This document shows positions 54,019 to 64,000 of a DNA stretch of 64,000 bases, piece by piece. Source of the DNA: Gnetum montanum (lineage: Eukaryota; Streptophyta; Gnetopsida; Gnetales; Gnetaceae). The notes below the pieces were generated by a model that searched no databases, was not told where the DNA came from, and worked only from the letters and a program-made list of their open reading frames with translations. The position numbers and the translations under genes are program-made. Numbering within the stretch: position 1 is the stretch's first letter; the number at the start of each line of letters is the position of its first letter. The DNA lies in NCBI GenBank assembly GCA_015680685.1, contig MNCI01022655.1, positions 753,750 through 817,749 on the forward strand. Reading direction: 5' to 3'.

Positions 54019-55260
54019 AAAAAGATGGAAATGCATCATGACCTTTCCATGCCTTTAATGTTAGCAGGTCCATAAGGCAAGCTCGCAAGACAGCTAGATC
54101 CCAACATGATCGATTGGGGGTCAACCACAACTAGCACCATAGTAGCCTTAGAAGCATTCCTAGACTCACCTGAGCATCTAGTCCAAACCCTATACTTAGA
54201 GGCTGGGGATGTAAACGAGGACCCTCTGATCAAGATGTCTATTACCACATCAAAGGGGGAGGTGAAAACATTAAGACTCAACTCCCTCCTAGACACACGA
54301 ATACACAAAAGCATAGCCAAGATTCTGCAAGACAATGTCAATGTCTTTGCATGGTCGTACAATGACATGCCAGGTCTAGATCTGTGGCTAATTTAGCACA
54401 ACATCATCCTAGACCCACACATAAAGGAAAACATGTAGAAGGCTCACAAGGTTAACCTAGAAATCACACTAGCCATGAGGGATGAAATCACCAAGCTATA
54501 CCAAGCAGGTTTCATCCGTGCGGTTGACTATTCAGATGGGTGTCCAACGTCATTGTGGTTTTAAAGAAAATGGGAGGAATATGAATCTGTATAGATTTTG
54601 GAGACTTGAACAAGGAAATGATCAAGGACAACTTCCCACTCCCAAGCATTGATTAGCTCATCAACACCAAGGCTGTTCATGCTCTCTTATCCTTCATGGA
54701 TGGTTTCTCCAGATACAACCAAATCCACATTAACCTAGAGCACCAGCTGTCAACAACCTTCACGACCCGATGGGGGACCTTCTGCTACACCATGATGCCC
54801 TTCAGGCTCGAGAATGCTAGAGCAACCTACCAGCGAGCCATGACTTACATTTTTAGTGACTACATCCTAGAAACATTAAATGACTACATGGATGATATAG
54901 TAGTCAAGTTCAAGGAGGCAGCTGATCACCCACATGATCTAGGAGTAGTCTTGAAATGCTACCAAATGCATGACTTAAGCCTCAATCCTAAGAAGTGCAT
55001 CTTCAGGGTGAAAAATGGATGCATGTTAGGGTTCATAGTATCGGAGGCTAGAATACGGATGGACCTTGATAAAGTTAGGGCCATCATCAACTTGGCACCT
55101 CCCAAAAATCTTAAGGAGTTACATGGTTTGCAAGGTAGAATGCAATTCATTCAAAGGTTCATAGCAAGATTGACTGACAAGTTACATCCCATGAAACATC
55201 TTTTAAAGAAAGGGATTAACTTTGAGTGGACAACCCAATGTCAATAAGCCTTTGAATACC
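54019..55260 (+). pseudogene. Reverse transcriptase of element B
   Basis: An acceptor-like TTATGTTGGCAG precedes the frame (VKKKMEMHHDLSMPL). The N-terminal extension (MIDWGSTTTSTIVALEAF, LYLEAGDVNEDPL) is shared with A and D. RT core: MDGFSRYNQIHINLEHQ, WGTFCYTMMPF, the catalytic LNDYMDDIVVKF at about 54876-54910, LNPKKCIFRV, LGFIVSEARIRMDLDKV, LHGLQGRMQFIQRFIARL. YMDD is intact. 183 codons are open from 54696. It copies genomic RNA into DNA inside the particle. A long gap from PR suggests separate expression or splicing. Confidence 0.9.
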
Positions 55261-55580
55261 TGGAGAAGGAACTCTCACACCTCCCAACTTTGTATCCACC
55301 ACAAAGGGATAAATCCTTCTTTATCTACCTCACCACCTTTGATACATCTGTAGCGGCACTGCTATGTCAGAAGCAAGATGATAGTTCTAAGATACCAGTG
55401 TATTATCTGAGCCACGCATTAATAGCACACGAAGCAAAATACAACAAAGTGGAGAGGAATTACCTTGCCTTAGTGTTTGCACTAAAAAGTGGTAGCATTA
55501 CATGTTCCGCAGCACTACCAACATCATTTACAAGAGCAATATACTTCGGGCTATCACTAAAAACTATATGAAACTAGAAA
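55261..55580 (+). pseudogene. First RNase H of element B
   Basis: SFFIYLTTFDTSVAALLCQ (the strand with catalytic Asp, here TFDTS), IPVYYLSHALIAHEAKYNKV and ERNYLALVFAL (catalytic Glu of the E-x-x-x-L-A helix kept). Then decay. Confidence 0.8.
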
Positions 55581-56300
55581 GATAGCCTGATAGAAGGCAA
55601 TAATTGTGGAGTTTTATTTACACTATGTAAGTCAATCGTTGACGAAGGGTCAAGCCATAGTAGCCCAACTCACGGCCTCGCCAGTCAACGACCAAGTAAC
55701 CATAGACCTCGAATTCCTAGAGAAGCATGTTAGCAATATTGACATTGTCCCATCACATCTTGAAGCCACTCTAGACTTTGATAGCACCTCAACCGCATGA
55801 AGAGGTAGTTTCGTTGCCTTCATGACATTCCCCTATAGGGAAATGCATCCATTCTCTTATCGTTTTGCATTCCTTTGCATCAAAAACATGGTAGAAGATG
55901 AGGGGGCTACTCAAAGGCCTCTTAACTACCAGGGCATTACACATACAACACCTAGCAATCCAGGGAGATTCAAAACTAGTTGTGAATCAAATCACTGGGG
56001 TCTACGCCTAAAAGGCTATGCACCTGCAACCCTACTGCGACCTAGCAAAAATCCTCCTTAAGCAATTCACAAGCACAGATGTGCAACACATGCCACGCAA
56101 TGAGAATACCATGCCAGATGCCTTAGCTACCCTTGCATTAAATATTCCATCACATTCCCTAGCAAATCTACCAATCTCGATTACAGAATGTGTAGAGCCT
56201 ATCACTCAGGTGGAACACGTGGCCTCTGTCAATGCTACAGATATCCAAGAGGGTATGCTAGCATTAAAACTTATCTACAGCATGGCGAACCCATAGATGG
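55581..56300 (+). pseudogene. Linker and second, archaeal-type RNase H of element B
   Basis: The linker (HYVSQSLTKGQAIVAQLTAS) leads into a domain with QGDSKLVVNQITGVYA, PYCDLAKILLKQFTSTDVQH and MPRNENTMPDALATLAL (about 55945-56135). This is the pattern of the additional aRNase H that marks the Tat lineage (GDS..VV.Q..G, then HV.R..N..ADALA). Stops are TAG. It supports lineage assignment independently of RT. Confidence 0.8.
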
Positions 56301-56399
56301 ATTGACATATGCCCAGAGAGATGCAATCCGTAAGCATGCCTAGCAATATGTGCTCATGGGAAATGACACCCTGTGTTGATGTTCCTATGACGGGATATT

Positions 56400-57492
56400 G
56401 CTGGCATGTGTGGGTGGCGAGTAAGCATAGAAGGTAGTTAATGAAGTACATGAGGGGCTGTGCGGTGGACACATAGCACCTAGGGCTATGGCTGCAAAAA
56501 TGAGATGCCTAGGGTACTACTAGCCCCACATGGAGCATGACTGCCTATCAAAAGTCAAAACGTGCGACACATGCCAGAGATACGAAAATCTCATACACAT
56601 AGCACCCGTAGAGCTGCACCCAACGCAAATCAGGTGGCCCTTCCAACAATGGGGATTAGACATCATAGGGCCTATCACACCTAAGTCCTCCACAGGGCAT
56701 AGTTTCATTATCACCATCACTAAGTACTTTGCTAACTGGGTGGAAGCCATTCCCCTGGGGTAGACGATGTCTCAGAAAATCTTCAATTTCATCCTGGACA
56801 ACATCATAACCAGATTCAGGCTTCCAATGACTATTATGACCGATAATGGGCCATAGTTTAGTAGTACGGAAACCCGAACCTTCTGCAAAAATCTAGACAT
56901 TAAGCAATCAATCTCCTCCCCCTATTATCTGCAGGCGAACAGGTAGGCCGAGGCTACAAATAAGTCCATCATCAACTTGCTGAAGCAGATGCTTAACAAC
57001 AGCAAGAGGTGGTGGCACGAGCAGATCCTCTACATTTTGTGGGCCTACCTGACGATGTGCAAGATTGTGAAAAGTAATACTCCTTACAGCCTTGTTTACG
57101 GATCTGAAGATATGTTGCCTCTTGAGTTGCAAGTACCGTCACTCTGGATGATCCTATCCAACGTCGTGAGCGAAGCCTAGAACAATGAGTCATGGATCAT
57201 CGACCTCTACTCAATAGAGGAGGAGTGCATGTAGAAACTGTGACGCATCAAGAACTACCGAAGCAAGAAGTAGCAGAAGCACTGTGTAGGCTTGCATCGA
57301 CGACCAGTACAAAAGGGAAACCTTGTCCTCAAGGCTGTTTGTGAGCATGTGAGAAAATTCTCAGCCAACTGGGAAGGTCCTTACGTGGTCACTAAAGCCT
57401 TTGGGAATGGAGCCTTCAAGCTAGCAGACATGGATGACAACGAGTTTGCCAACCCTGTGAATCACTTGTACCTTAATCTGTACTATGTCTGA
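56400..57492 (+). pseudogene. Integrase of element B
   Basis: HHCC zinc domain: HEGLCGGHIAPRAMAAKMR (56451) and CDTCQRYENL (56562). Catalytic core: WGLDIIGPITPKSSTG with the first Asp, YFANWVEAIPLG, MTDNGP*FSS with the second Asp, and *AEATNKSIINLLKQM with the Glu (56950). C-terminal: SANWEGPYVVTKAFGNGAFK and FANPVNHLYLNLYYV, ending TGA 57490. All D, D, E residues and HHCC are kept. In-frame stops (56519, 56761, 56854, 56944, 57178 and others) are TAG where Trp or Gln is expected. Joins cDNA to target DNA with 5-bp staggering (CTAAG). Confidence 0.9.
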
Positions 57493-57529
57493 AGCACAAC
57501 GACATCGAGCACCGTCTGCTACAATGATA

Positions 57530-57700
57530 AACTAGGAATGACACCAAGCAATGTCTGCAATGACATTAAACTAGCAGCATTGAGCACCATCCACCATGAT
57601 GTAAAATTGGCATGTACCATCTTTTGGGATCTGAAACTGGCACAATGGTCCACTAGGACCTTAAACCAACACACGATCTACCAAGACCCTAAACCGGGTT
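57530..57700 (+). repeat. Punctuation repeat block of element B, after IN
   Basis: GACATTAAACTAGCAG, GATGTAAAATTGGCATG, GATCTGAAACTGGCACA, GACCTTAAACC: four to five diverged core units. The matching block in A is 63530-63620. Confidence 0.7.
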
Positions 57701-58702
57701 CGTGTCACATCCCTAGCGTGCACCTATGCCAAGTACGCATCAGATGAGCAGGCATGGTGCTGACGTGTGGGTGGGACATCTTAGCTCCGAAACATAGCTC
57801 ACGATGTAATGGGAACACGGTCCAGAACACACACAACTCCACCACCCTTGGCATCATGTTGAACCTCTTGAGATGCCGTATGGCATTATACTAACCCTCT
57901 AGACCTACCATCACCACAGCCCATCGCCATGATAGTAGTTCCTTGGCTAGTTCCCGTAGCTAGAGTTCTAGCAGTATTGTGGCCCAGCCACAATATTGTT
58001 ACTCTTCAGCCCCCTGCCAACACCTCGACTCACACAACGTTTAAATATGTGGTAGCTAATCCCTTAGCTGAACTGAGAATGCATGCCTTTGATAGGGATT
58101 CTAGAGAATCCGCACTCATAGCACCTCCCGGCACCTTCAAGGCTAGCTCCTCCACGTCGATGCTGCCAATGCTGCTACTGGCCTTCCTACTTTGGACATT
58201 GCACGCTAGCAATGATGCCCAATAGCTTCAATAATGCTAGCAACTAGCAAGACCTTTGCCCCTATAGGCATGGCTTGCAACAACAACAAATTCTATAGCG
58301 TCGCGAAGCGAATGCCTCGACTAGCTCAGCTACTTTAGAGTGCAAATTCCATGACGTGCATAACACAACTCACCATATGGAAAGCATTTGTAGGCATGTC
58401 AAAACCCTTCATGGATGTAACACAAGTCATCCTACAAAGGAAACACCTATCCTACAAGAGGTTGAAGAATAGTGCCATCCAAAGATGAAAATGCAAACAA
58501 GTCCCTCATGAGAACTCCGATGAGGGACTCTACTAAACATCATCTTTGCTCTCTACCTTAACCTCTGCAAAACCAATACAACACTCTCAAGTGTAGACAA
58601 GAGACGTCTCAGCACTCATCAAGTGACAACCTCAACATTATGCCTGCTGCAGTGTTTCGTATTCTTTGTCAACATCTATTGAGCCCATTCTCCAAACGTC
58701 GA
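57701..58702 (+). other. 3' untranslated region of element B
   Basis: About 1 kb between repeat block and purine tract. A 98-codon frame (57929-58225) is Ala/Pro/Leu-rich and has no partner in A, so I do not call it a gene. Confidence 0.45.
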
Positions 58703-58714
58703 CAAAGAGGGGCC
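58703..58714 (+). promoter_or_regulatory. Polypurine tract of element B
   Basis: ACAAAGAGGGGC immediately before CAATGAAACACC (LTR start 58717). A has AATAAAGAGAGGCC at the same place. Confidence 0.8.
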
Positions 58715-58716
58715 AA

Positions 58717-60316
58717 TGAAACACCCCAAAAAATTTGAAGTCTTTCTTGCTTCACCAGGTCTTGCAATTCACGCAGCACCATGAAAGTTCTTTGTGAGGA
58801 GAATGCTTTGAATTTAGGCTAGCCAGTTTGGCCAATTTTCTAATTTACGTGTAAATATGCTCTACGGATCAGCCCGTCTGTCCACCCAAGTAGTTTGCCT
58901 AGTTGACAGCCTGCTTAGAAAAGGTGTGCAAAGTTGACAACAGTGCTTAGGATGCACGAAATAGTTTAGAAATTTTTCTAAGTTACGAAGTTTGCTACGC
59001 TATGCTATGCCCTGCTATGTAGCATAACAAGCTTCAGAAAATAATTGTAGAATGAAGTGCCACGCTACGCTACGCTACGTAGCATAGCGTAGCATGGGAA
59101 TAGCTATACAACCAGCTCCCTCACTCAACTCTAAGTCCTTCAACAATGTCCCTTTCCATCAAGAAGTGGCAGACCATGTCTGCTGCTACACTACACTGAG
59201 TTATATGGCGCAACAAGGCTTAGCAATCGTGCAGAAGAGACAGAAGGTAGCTCAAAGGGCAGAATCACCAAGTTTGCAAGTCTCGAAACATGGGAAGCAA
59301 AGTTTACAAATCAAAACAATTTTCAAGACTAAGGCCAGTCGCTAAACTATGCTACACTACGTAGTATAGCATAGCATTGCAAGCATGCAACAAACATGTA
59401 GTGGAACACGTGACAAGGTGCTACACTATGCTAAGCATGCTACGCTACAAAGCATAGCAAGGCATGCGGGTGATTGTGTGACATCAATGCACTTCACCTA
59501 ATTGGATCGTTGGCATATGTCTATAGACGGTGACAACATAATTACAGAGTGGAAGGCTCACAGTTATGGCATAGCAGGCTCGCATTACATCAATGATGTA
59601 GGTCCAACGGTCATACATGGCACGTGTGGTTCCAGCAAGTCAACTTGAGCCCAAGGCACGTAGCATCTAAACTGCCCCTTTTGCGTGCCCTTTAGCCCTA
59701 TAAATACCCCAATGAGCAGTGCTCAAAGGGTTGGACTATCTCTGGAGGTTCAAAAAAGCAAGCATCATAACATTGAGCACTGATCATTGTAAGGATTCTA
59801 TTTGACACTGTAAAACGTTAGTATCTTTAGTTGGCATTTTGTTCTGTCTCCCTTTCTACCACCTTGGTAAAATCCCTGCATTGTTAGCACCCAAGTCTGC
59901 GCCCAAGCGCACAACCTATTTTGCTCTACACTTCTTGGTTACTCTTGGGATCTCTACACTCCACCATGGTATGCAACCGAATGTATCCAAATTGATAGAG
60001 CAAACTTGTAGCTTCAAAGTAGTGCATTTTTATAACTACATTTTACCTTGTTTCCTACTTATTGTTGCGTTTTGCACTATTTTTCTGCTTTATTTACTTT
60101 CAAGCATTACTTCACATTTTCGTTCCCGTTTTCAAAACTATATGTTGCAAAAGGCTATATAGATGCCAATTAAGTCCCTATATGATTGACCAAACTATTC
60201 AAGGTGCCCCATATGCACTCACACCCAGCACAACCCTTCCGGTGATACAGGGTTGAAACTATCGTGCCTGCTGATCCCTCGGTGTTTTCCAGCCATTGAC
60301 ATTTTCGGTCGCTACA
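58717..60316 (+). repeat. 3' LTR of element B
   Basis: 1,600 bp, TG...CA. Differs from the 5' LTR at roughly one base in ten, mostly C/T and G/A, so the insertion is old. Confidence 0.93.
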
Positions 60317-60321
60317 CTAAG
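60317..60321. repeat. Target-site duplication of element B, right copy (CTAAG)
   Basis: Matches 39991-39995. Confidence 0.9.
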
Positions 60322-61390
60322 GTCCTCATTAGAAACTTAATATGCTCAAGACATCACCAAGGTCCTACAAGGAAACATTAAAGTCTTTACTTGATCATAT
60401 GAAGATATACCAGGCTCAAACCCATGTTTAGTCTAGCACAACATTAAATTAGACTCTAGTGTTAGACTAGTTAAGTAGAAAGTGCACAAAATTAGATCTT
60501 AAAACTATACCAAGTTCATTTCATTAGGGTTGTTGACTACGTAGAATTTTTGTCCAACATTGTGGTAGTCCCTATGAAAAATGGGAGTATCCATATTTAC
60601 ATTGATTTACAATACCTAAATAAGGCAATCATCAAGGATGATTTTCCTCTACCTAGTATTAATATACTTATTGATACTACAACTGGACATGCTTTGTTGT
60701 CCTTTATGGATTGCTTCTTAGGATATAACCATATTAGGATCAACCTAGGACACCAAATTAGCATGACCTTCATGACCCATAGTAGTACATTTTGCAATAC
60801 TATGATGTCATTTGGCCTGAGAAACACTAAAGTGACCTATCAACAAGCCATGACCTATATATTTAGTGAATACATGTTAGATTTGCTTAATGATTATGTA
60901 GATGATGTAGTCATTATGTCCAAGGTGGCTAATGACCATGATAATGACCTAGATCTTGTGCTTAAAGGATGCCTCAAGTATGAGCTTAGACTCAATCCCA
61001 AGAAATTTGTCTTTAGTATCAAGGCTAGTAAGATGCTTGACTTTATAGTATCTGAAGCAGGAATACATGTTGATCTTGATAAGGTTCAGGTCATATCCAA
61101 ATTGACAATGCTTGTCAACCTTAAGGAGATTTGGGGATTACAAGGTAGATTTCAATTCATTCATAGGTTTATGGTTAGACTTACGAATAAGTTACAACCC
61201 ATGCAACACTTACTTAAGAAAGGGATTCACTATGAGTGGATGGATCAATGCCAAGAGGCCTCTGAAAACCTTAAGCAAGAGTTGGCACAACTATTGATAG
61301 TCTATCCTCCACAAGAGGGTAAACCATTCTACATTTACCTTGCCATCTCTATCCATTGCCTCTCCACTCTGTTAAAAGCATGATGATGGA
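60322..61390 (+). pseudogene. RT gene of element A, 3' part
   Basis: Continues the reading from 39995 with DITKVLQGNIKVFT and SYEDIPGSNP. 277 codons are open from 60550: VPMKNGSIHIYIDLQYLNKA, MDCFLGYNHIRINLGHQ, FCNTMMSFGLRNTKVTYQQAM, the catalytic LNDYVDDVVIMSK (about 60890), LNPKKFVFSI, EAGIHVDLDKVQVISKL, WGLQGRFQFIHRFMVRL. YVDD intact. One of the longest open frames in the window despite the age of A. Confidence 0.9.
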
Positions 61391-62310
61391 GTAGAGATGC
61401 CAGTATGCTATCTTAGTAATGCATTAGTTGCCCATGAGACCCAATACAATAAAGTGAGGAAGTATTTTCCAGCACTGGTCTTCTCATTGAAGAAGTGGAG
61501 ACCCTACCTCTTTAGAAGCCAAGTGAATAGCATTTGCAAGAATAATGTACTCAAAGCCATAATGACCAAAATCTATGAAAGTAGTTGTATACCATTATGG
61601 AAAGCCAAAGCCATGGAGTTTAACCTTCATTACATCTCTCAATCCTCAATGAAAGGTCAAGCTATAGCTGTACAACTCATAGTTTCATCTATTAATGAAT
61701 AATTAGCCATAGATCCCAAATTCAATAATGAGCATATTCATGTAGTTAGCCAAGTGCCCAAGGATTATGAGGTGGTCATGCACTTTGATAAAGCTTCAAC
61801 TACCCATGAGGCTAGTGTCTCTACCATCATAACATTTCCATATGGTGAGATCTAAGCCTTCACTTATCATTTTGAATTCCCATTCACAAAAAAAATAGTA
61901 GAGAATGAGTTTTTGATTAGAGGGATAATGATAGCTCATGAGCTAGGAATTAGATGCTTGATCAAAGGTGATTCACAACTTGTGGTCAACCAAGTGACCA
62001 AGATCTATGCGTGTAAGGCCAAACACATACAAACTTACAGTGATCTAGGGAAGCAATTATTACAATAATTCACAAAAGTTGAGATTTAACGAATACTCTA
62101 AAATGAAAAAACCATAGCCAATGTAATTGCAATGTTAGCCCTTAGTATGATGCCAGATGTCTTTATTAAGTTATCCATCTTAATTGTGGACTATGTTATT
62201 CCCATCACACAAAATACTAAGGATACCTTTATAGCTATTGTTCATATTACTCCTCCCAAGGGATGGTATGATGATATTAAATTTTAAATTATGCATCAAG
62301 AATCCTCACA
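61391..62310 (+). pseudogene. RNase H and second RNase H of element A
   Basis: MPVCYLSNALVAHETQYNKV and YFPALVFSLKKWRPYLF (first RNase H, catalytic Glu region altered). The linker HYISQSSMKGQAIAVQLIVS is also seen in D. The aRNase H reads IKGDSQLVVNQVTKIYACKA at 61955-62015. The HVPR-type helix is decayed. Confidence 0.78.
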
Positions 62311-62439
62311 AGGCCTAACTAATTCTTAGAAGGGTGATTTATGCAAGTGATCAAAGAAATATGTCATTGTAGGTGATAACACATTATTTTGACAATCCTA
62401 TGATAGCTTGCTTCTAAAGTGCTTAAGTAAAACTGAAGT

Positions 62440-63500
62440 TAGAATAGTCCTAAAGGAGGTTCATGAGGGTGTTTGTGGAGGACATATAGGACCAAGAGCT
62501 ATGACCACTAAGATTAGAAAATTAGGTTGCTATTGGCTCCATATGAAAAATGACTACCTATAGAAGGTTAAGCAGTGTGACACATGCCAACAAGATAGCA
62601 ACCTTATACATGTACCACCAATTGACTTGTGTAGCACTCAAATAACATGGCCATTTCAATGATGAGGGTTGGATACTATTGGGCCTATAACACCTAAGTC
62701 TTTAGTAGGACATAGCTTAATCATCAATTAAATTGAATACTTTACAAAGTGGGCTGAGGCCATTCCCCTAAAGAAGACTACATCTAAGCAAGTCTGCAAA
62801 TTTATCCTATGTAACATTGTAGCTCATTTTGGCATACCCATGATCATAGTTATAGATAATGGACCACAATTTAATAGATAAGAAACAAAATATTTCTATC
62901 ATGACCTATGAATTAAGAATTCTTTTTCATTGCCATATTACCCTTAAGCCAAAGGATAAGCAAAAGCAAGGAAAAAGGCCATCATCAATTTTCTTAAGAA
63001 GCTACTCAACAATAGCAAGCACAAGTGGAATGAGTAGCTTGTCTATGAAGTATGGGCATATAGAAAAACCTATCATATGAAAACTAGTATGACCCCTTAT
63101 AGCTTGGTTTATGGTTATGAAGCTATTTTACCTCTTAAATTACAAGTGCCATTGCTTAGAGTAGCCATGGCTAACTTCATCAATGATGAGTAGAACAATG
63201 AGTTGTGGATAGTAGCCATAGACTTGGTGGAGGAGCAATGTAAATGCTTTCTCACACCAAATATTATCAAGAAAGGTAGGAGAGGAAACATCACTATAAC
63301 TTGACAATGTGTAAGATCAAGAATGGTGACTTAGTTCTCAAAGCTATTTGTTAGCATGTGGATAAATTCTTAGCCAACTAGGAAGGGTTCTTTCTTATCA
63401 CTAGAAGTTATGGGAATGGTGCATTTAGCATAGACAACATGGATGGAAATGAGCTGGTCAATCTAGTTAGTCAGTCCTATCTAAAGCTATACTACATGTA
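62440..63500 (+). pseudogene. Integrase of element A
   Basis: HEGVCGGHIGPRAMTTKIR (62461) with CDTCQQDSNLIH (62577) forms HHCC. GLDTIGPITPKSLVGHS, YFTKWAEAIPLKKTTSK and VIDNGPQFN give D and D. The third acidic residue region reads AKARKKAIINFLKKLLNN, so Glu is replaced by Lys. C-terminal SLVYGYEAILPLKLQVP, then decay. In-frame stops are frequent. It confirms that A has the same pol order as B. Confidence 0.82.
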
Positions 63501-63529
63501 GCCAATAGTAATCAACAAGTGAGAATGCT

Positions 63530-63625
63530 TTCAATGGTTTCCATGACCTTAAACTGACAACGCAACCTACCAAGGCCTTAAACCTAGTATCATGGCTTGC
63601 CATGGCCTTAAACTAGTGACTTTAG
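63530..63625 (+). repeat. Punctuation repeat block of element A, after IN
   Basis: CATGACCTTAAACTGACAA, CAAGGCCTTAAACCTAGTA and CATGGCCTTAAACTAGTGA: three units of the shared core. Confidence 0.75.
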
Positions 63626-63742
63626 TAACTTGGATAGATTGGTTTTATCATCTCATGTGGCCTGTATGCATTATAGCATTATAGTATGTAGTGGTCTTTT
63701 GTATTCTTTTTTTATACATATTAGGTTAATCCTCTAAGCACT

Positions 63743-63756
63743 AATAAAGAGAGGCC
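63743..63756 (+). promoter_or_regulatory. Polypurine tract of element A
   Basis: AATAAAGAGAGGCC directly before the TAAAACATC LTR start at 63759. Confidence 0.75.
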
Positions 63757-63758
63757 AT

Positions 63759-64000
63759 TAAAACATCATAAAAGTTTGTATATTATAGCTAATTTTCATC
63801 ATGTAGATTTCACCTCAAGAAACTCAAGGTAAAAATTCATTTTAAATGTGAATATTGTAATCCATTAGAGGCAATTTCACATATTCCATACTTTTGGGGT
63901 TAAAAAAATGTCTCATAAGTGGTGAAAACCTCATTATCTAAGTGAAACAAGTCACCTAGTGTCTATATTTGGGCTTGGGTAGGGGTTGGGAAGGAGGCGC
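63759..64000 (+). repeat. 3' LTR of element A, first 242 bp (continues beyond the window)
   Basis: Matches the 5' LTR of A: 'aatgtctcataagtgg', 'tgtctatatttgggcttggg'. It contains one copy of the region duplicated in the 5' LTR. Confidence 0.75.

Larger units (their letters stand above)
39996..60316 (+). mobile_element. Giant Tat-type Ty3 retrotransposon B, complete, with antisense gene
   Basis: 20,321 bp; LTRs 39996-41587 and 58717-60316, TG...CA ends, target duplication CTAAG. Order: LTR, tRNA-Asn primer site, leader with hairpin repeats, gag (cut by an inverted 3.2-kb piece of the same family), PR, repeat block, antisense seven-exon gene, repeat block, RT, RNase H, archaeal-type second RNase H, IN, repeat block, polypurine tract, LTR. 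Structurally it is a full element, but every ORF has stops, mostly TAG. It is inserted in the RT gene of element A. Without the inverted piece it is about 17 kb. Confidence 0.92.
26094..64000 (+). mobile_element. Giant Tat-type Ty3 retrotransposon A (host of element B, runs off the window)
   Basis: 5' LTR 26094-27765, primer site, leader, gag, PR, repeat block, antisense gene cassette, repeat block, RT-RH-aRH, IN, repeat block, purine tract and the first 242 bp of the 3' LTR (63759-64000). Element B (39996-60316) lies inside its RT gene: coding sequence stops at 39995 and resumes after the duplicated CTAAG at 60322. Without B and two smaller insertions A would be about 17-18 kb plus the rest of the LTR. 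Dual RNase H and the LQGRFQFI-type RT place it in the Tat lineage (Ogre/Retand relatives). Heavy TAG decay; older than B by nesting. Confidence 0.85.

Noticed and set aside
57929-58225. 98-codon frame after integrase of B as an extra gene
   Set aside because: No counterpart in element A and low-complexity composition; more likely untranslated sequence.

Overview
The window looks like intergenic heterochromatin from a large, repeat-rich seed-plant genome. Nearly everything recognisable is a decayed retroelement: L1-type LINE, Ty1/copia-like elements primed by initiator tRNA-Met, a Ty3 element of the Athila type, and giant Ty3 elements of the Tat type (dual RNase H). In-frame stops are mostly TAG or TGA where CAG or CGA is expected, the scar of deaminated methylcytosine in CHG and CG contexts. 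I cannot name the species. The 20-kb elements and heavy decay would fit a gymnosperm or another giant genome. I see no intact ordinary host gene, no rRNA, no tRNA gene and no CRISPR array.

Layout. 0.1-2.0 kb: LINE remnant (+). 2.1-2.8 kb: degenerate ~204-bp tandem repeat. 3.8-7.4 kb: non-autonomous LTR element F (-), inserted in an older trace with an intron-like break. 10.3-14.2 kb: Athila-type gag-PR-RT-RH-IN (-). 14.2-20.8 kb: element C (+), a copia-type gag plus an accessory ORF but no pol, with two ~1.1-kb LTRs and 5-bp target duplication GAGCT. 20.8-21.6 kb: LTR fragment carrying a four-copy 153-bp tandem array. 23.7-25.5 kb: antisense Tat RT/RNase H fragment (D). From 26.1 kb to beyond the window: giant Tat element A (+). 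Inside the RT gene of A sits a second giant Tat element B (39996-60316, LTRs ~1.6 kb, target duplication CTAAG). B itself contains an inverted 3.2-kb LTR-leader-gag piece of its own family.

The most interesting system is the shared architecture of A and B: LTR, tRNA-Asn-type primer site, leader, gag-PR, then a cassette of about 5-6 kb, then RT-RH-aRH-IN, PPT and LTR. The cassette holds a multi-exon gene on the OPPOSITE strand. In B it has seven inferred exons (53049 down to 48626). Two introns are at the same codon positions in A and B, and removing one of them joins the two copies in the same reading frame. Exon 2 resembles the FCP1/NIF class of HAD phosphatases. An intron on the antisense strand is not recognised in the sense genomic RNA, so it can survive retrotransposition. 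Runs of a short GC-rich core (GGCCTAAAACTAGCAA and variants) lie at the inter-gene junctions of both elements: after PR, before RT and after IN.

A second surprise lies in one of those introns in A: a GC-rich ~1,030-bp insertion with a poly(A) end and an 8-bp target duplication. It looks like a LINE-mobilised retrocopy of an mRNA for a coiled-coil protein with a degenerate J-like (DnaJ) domain.
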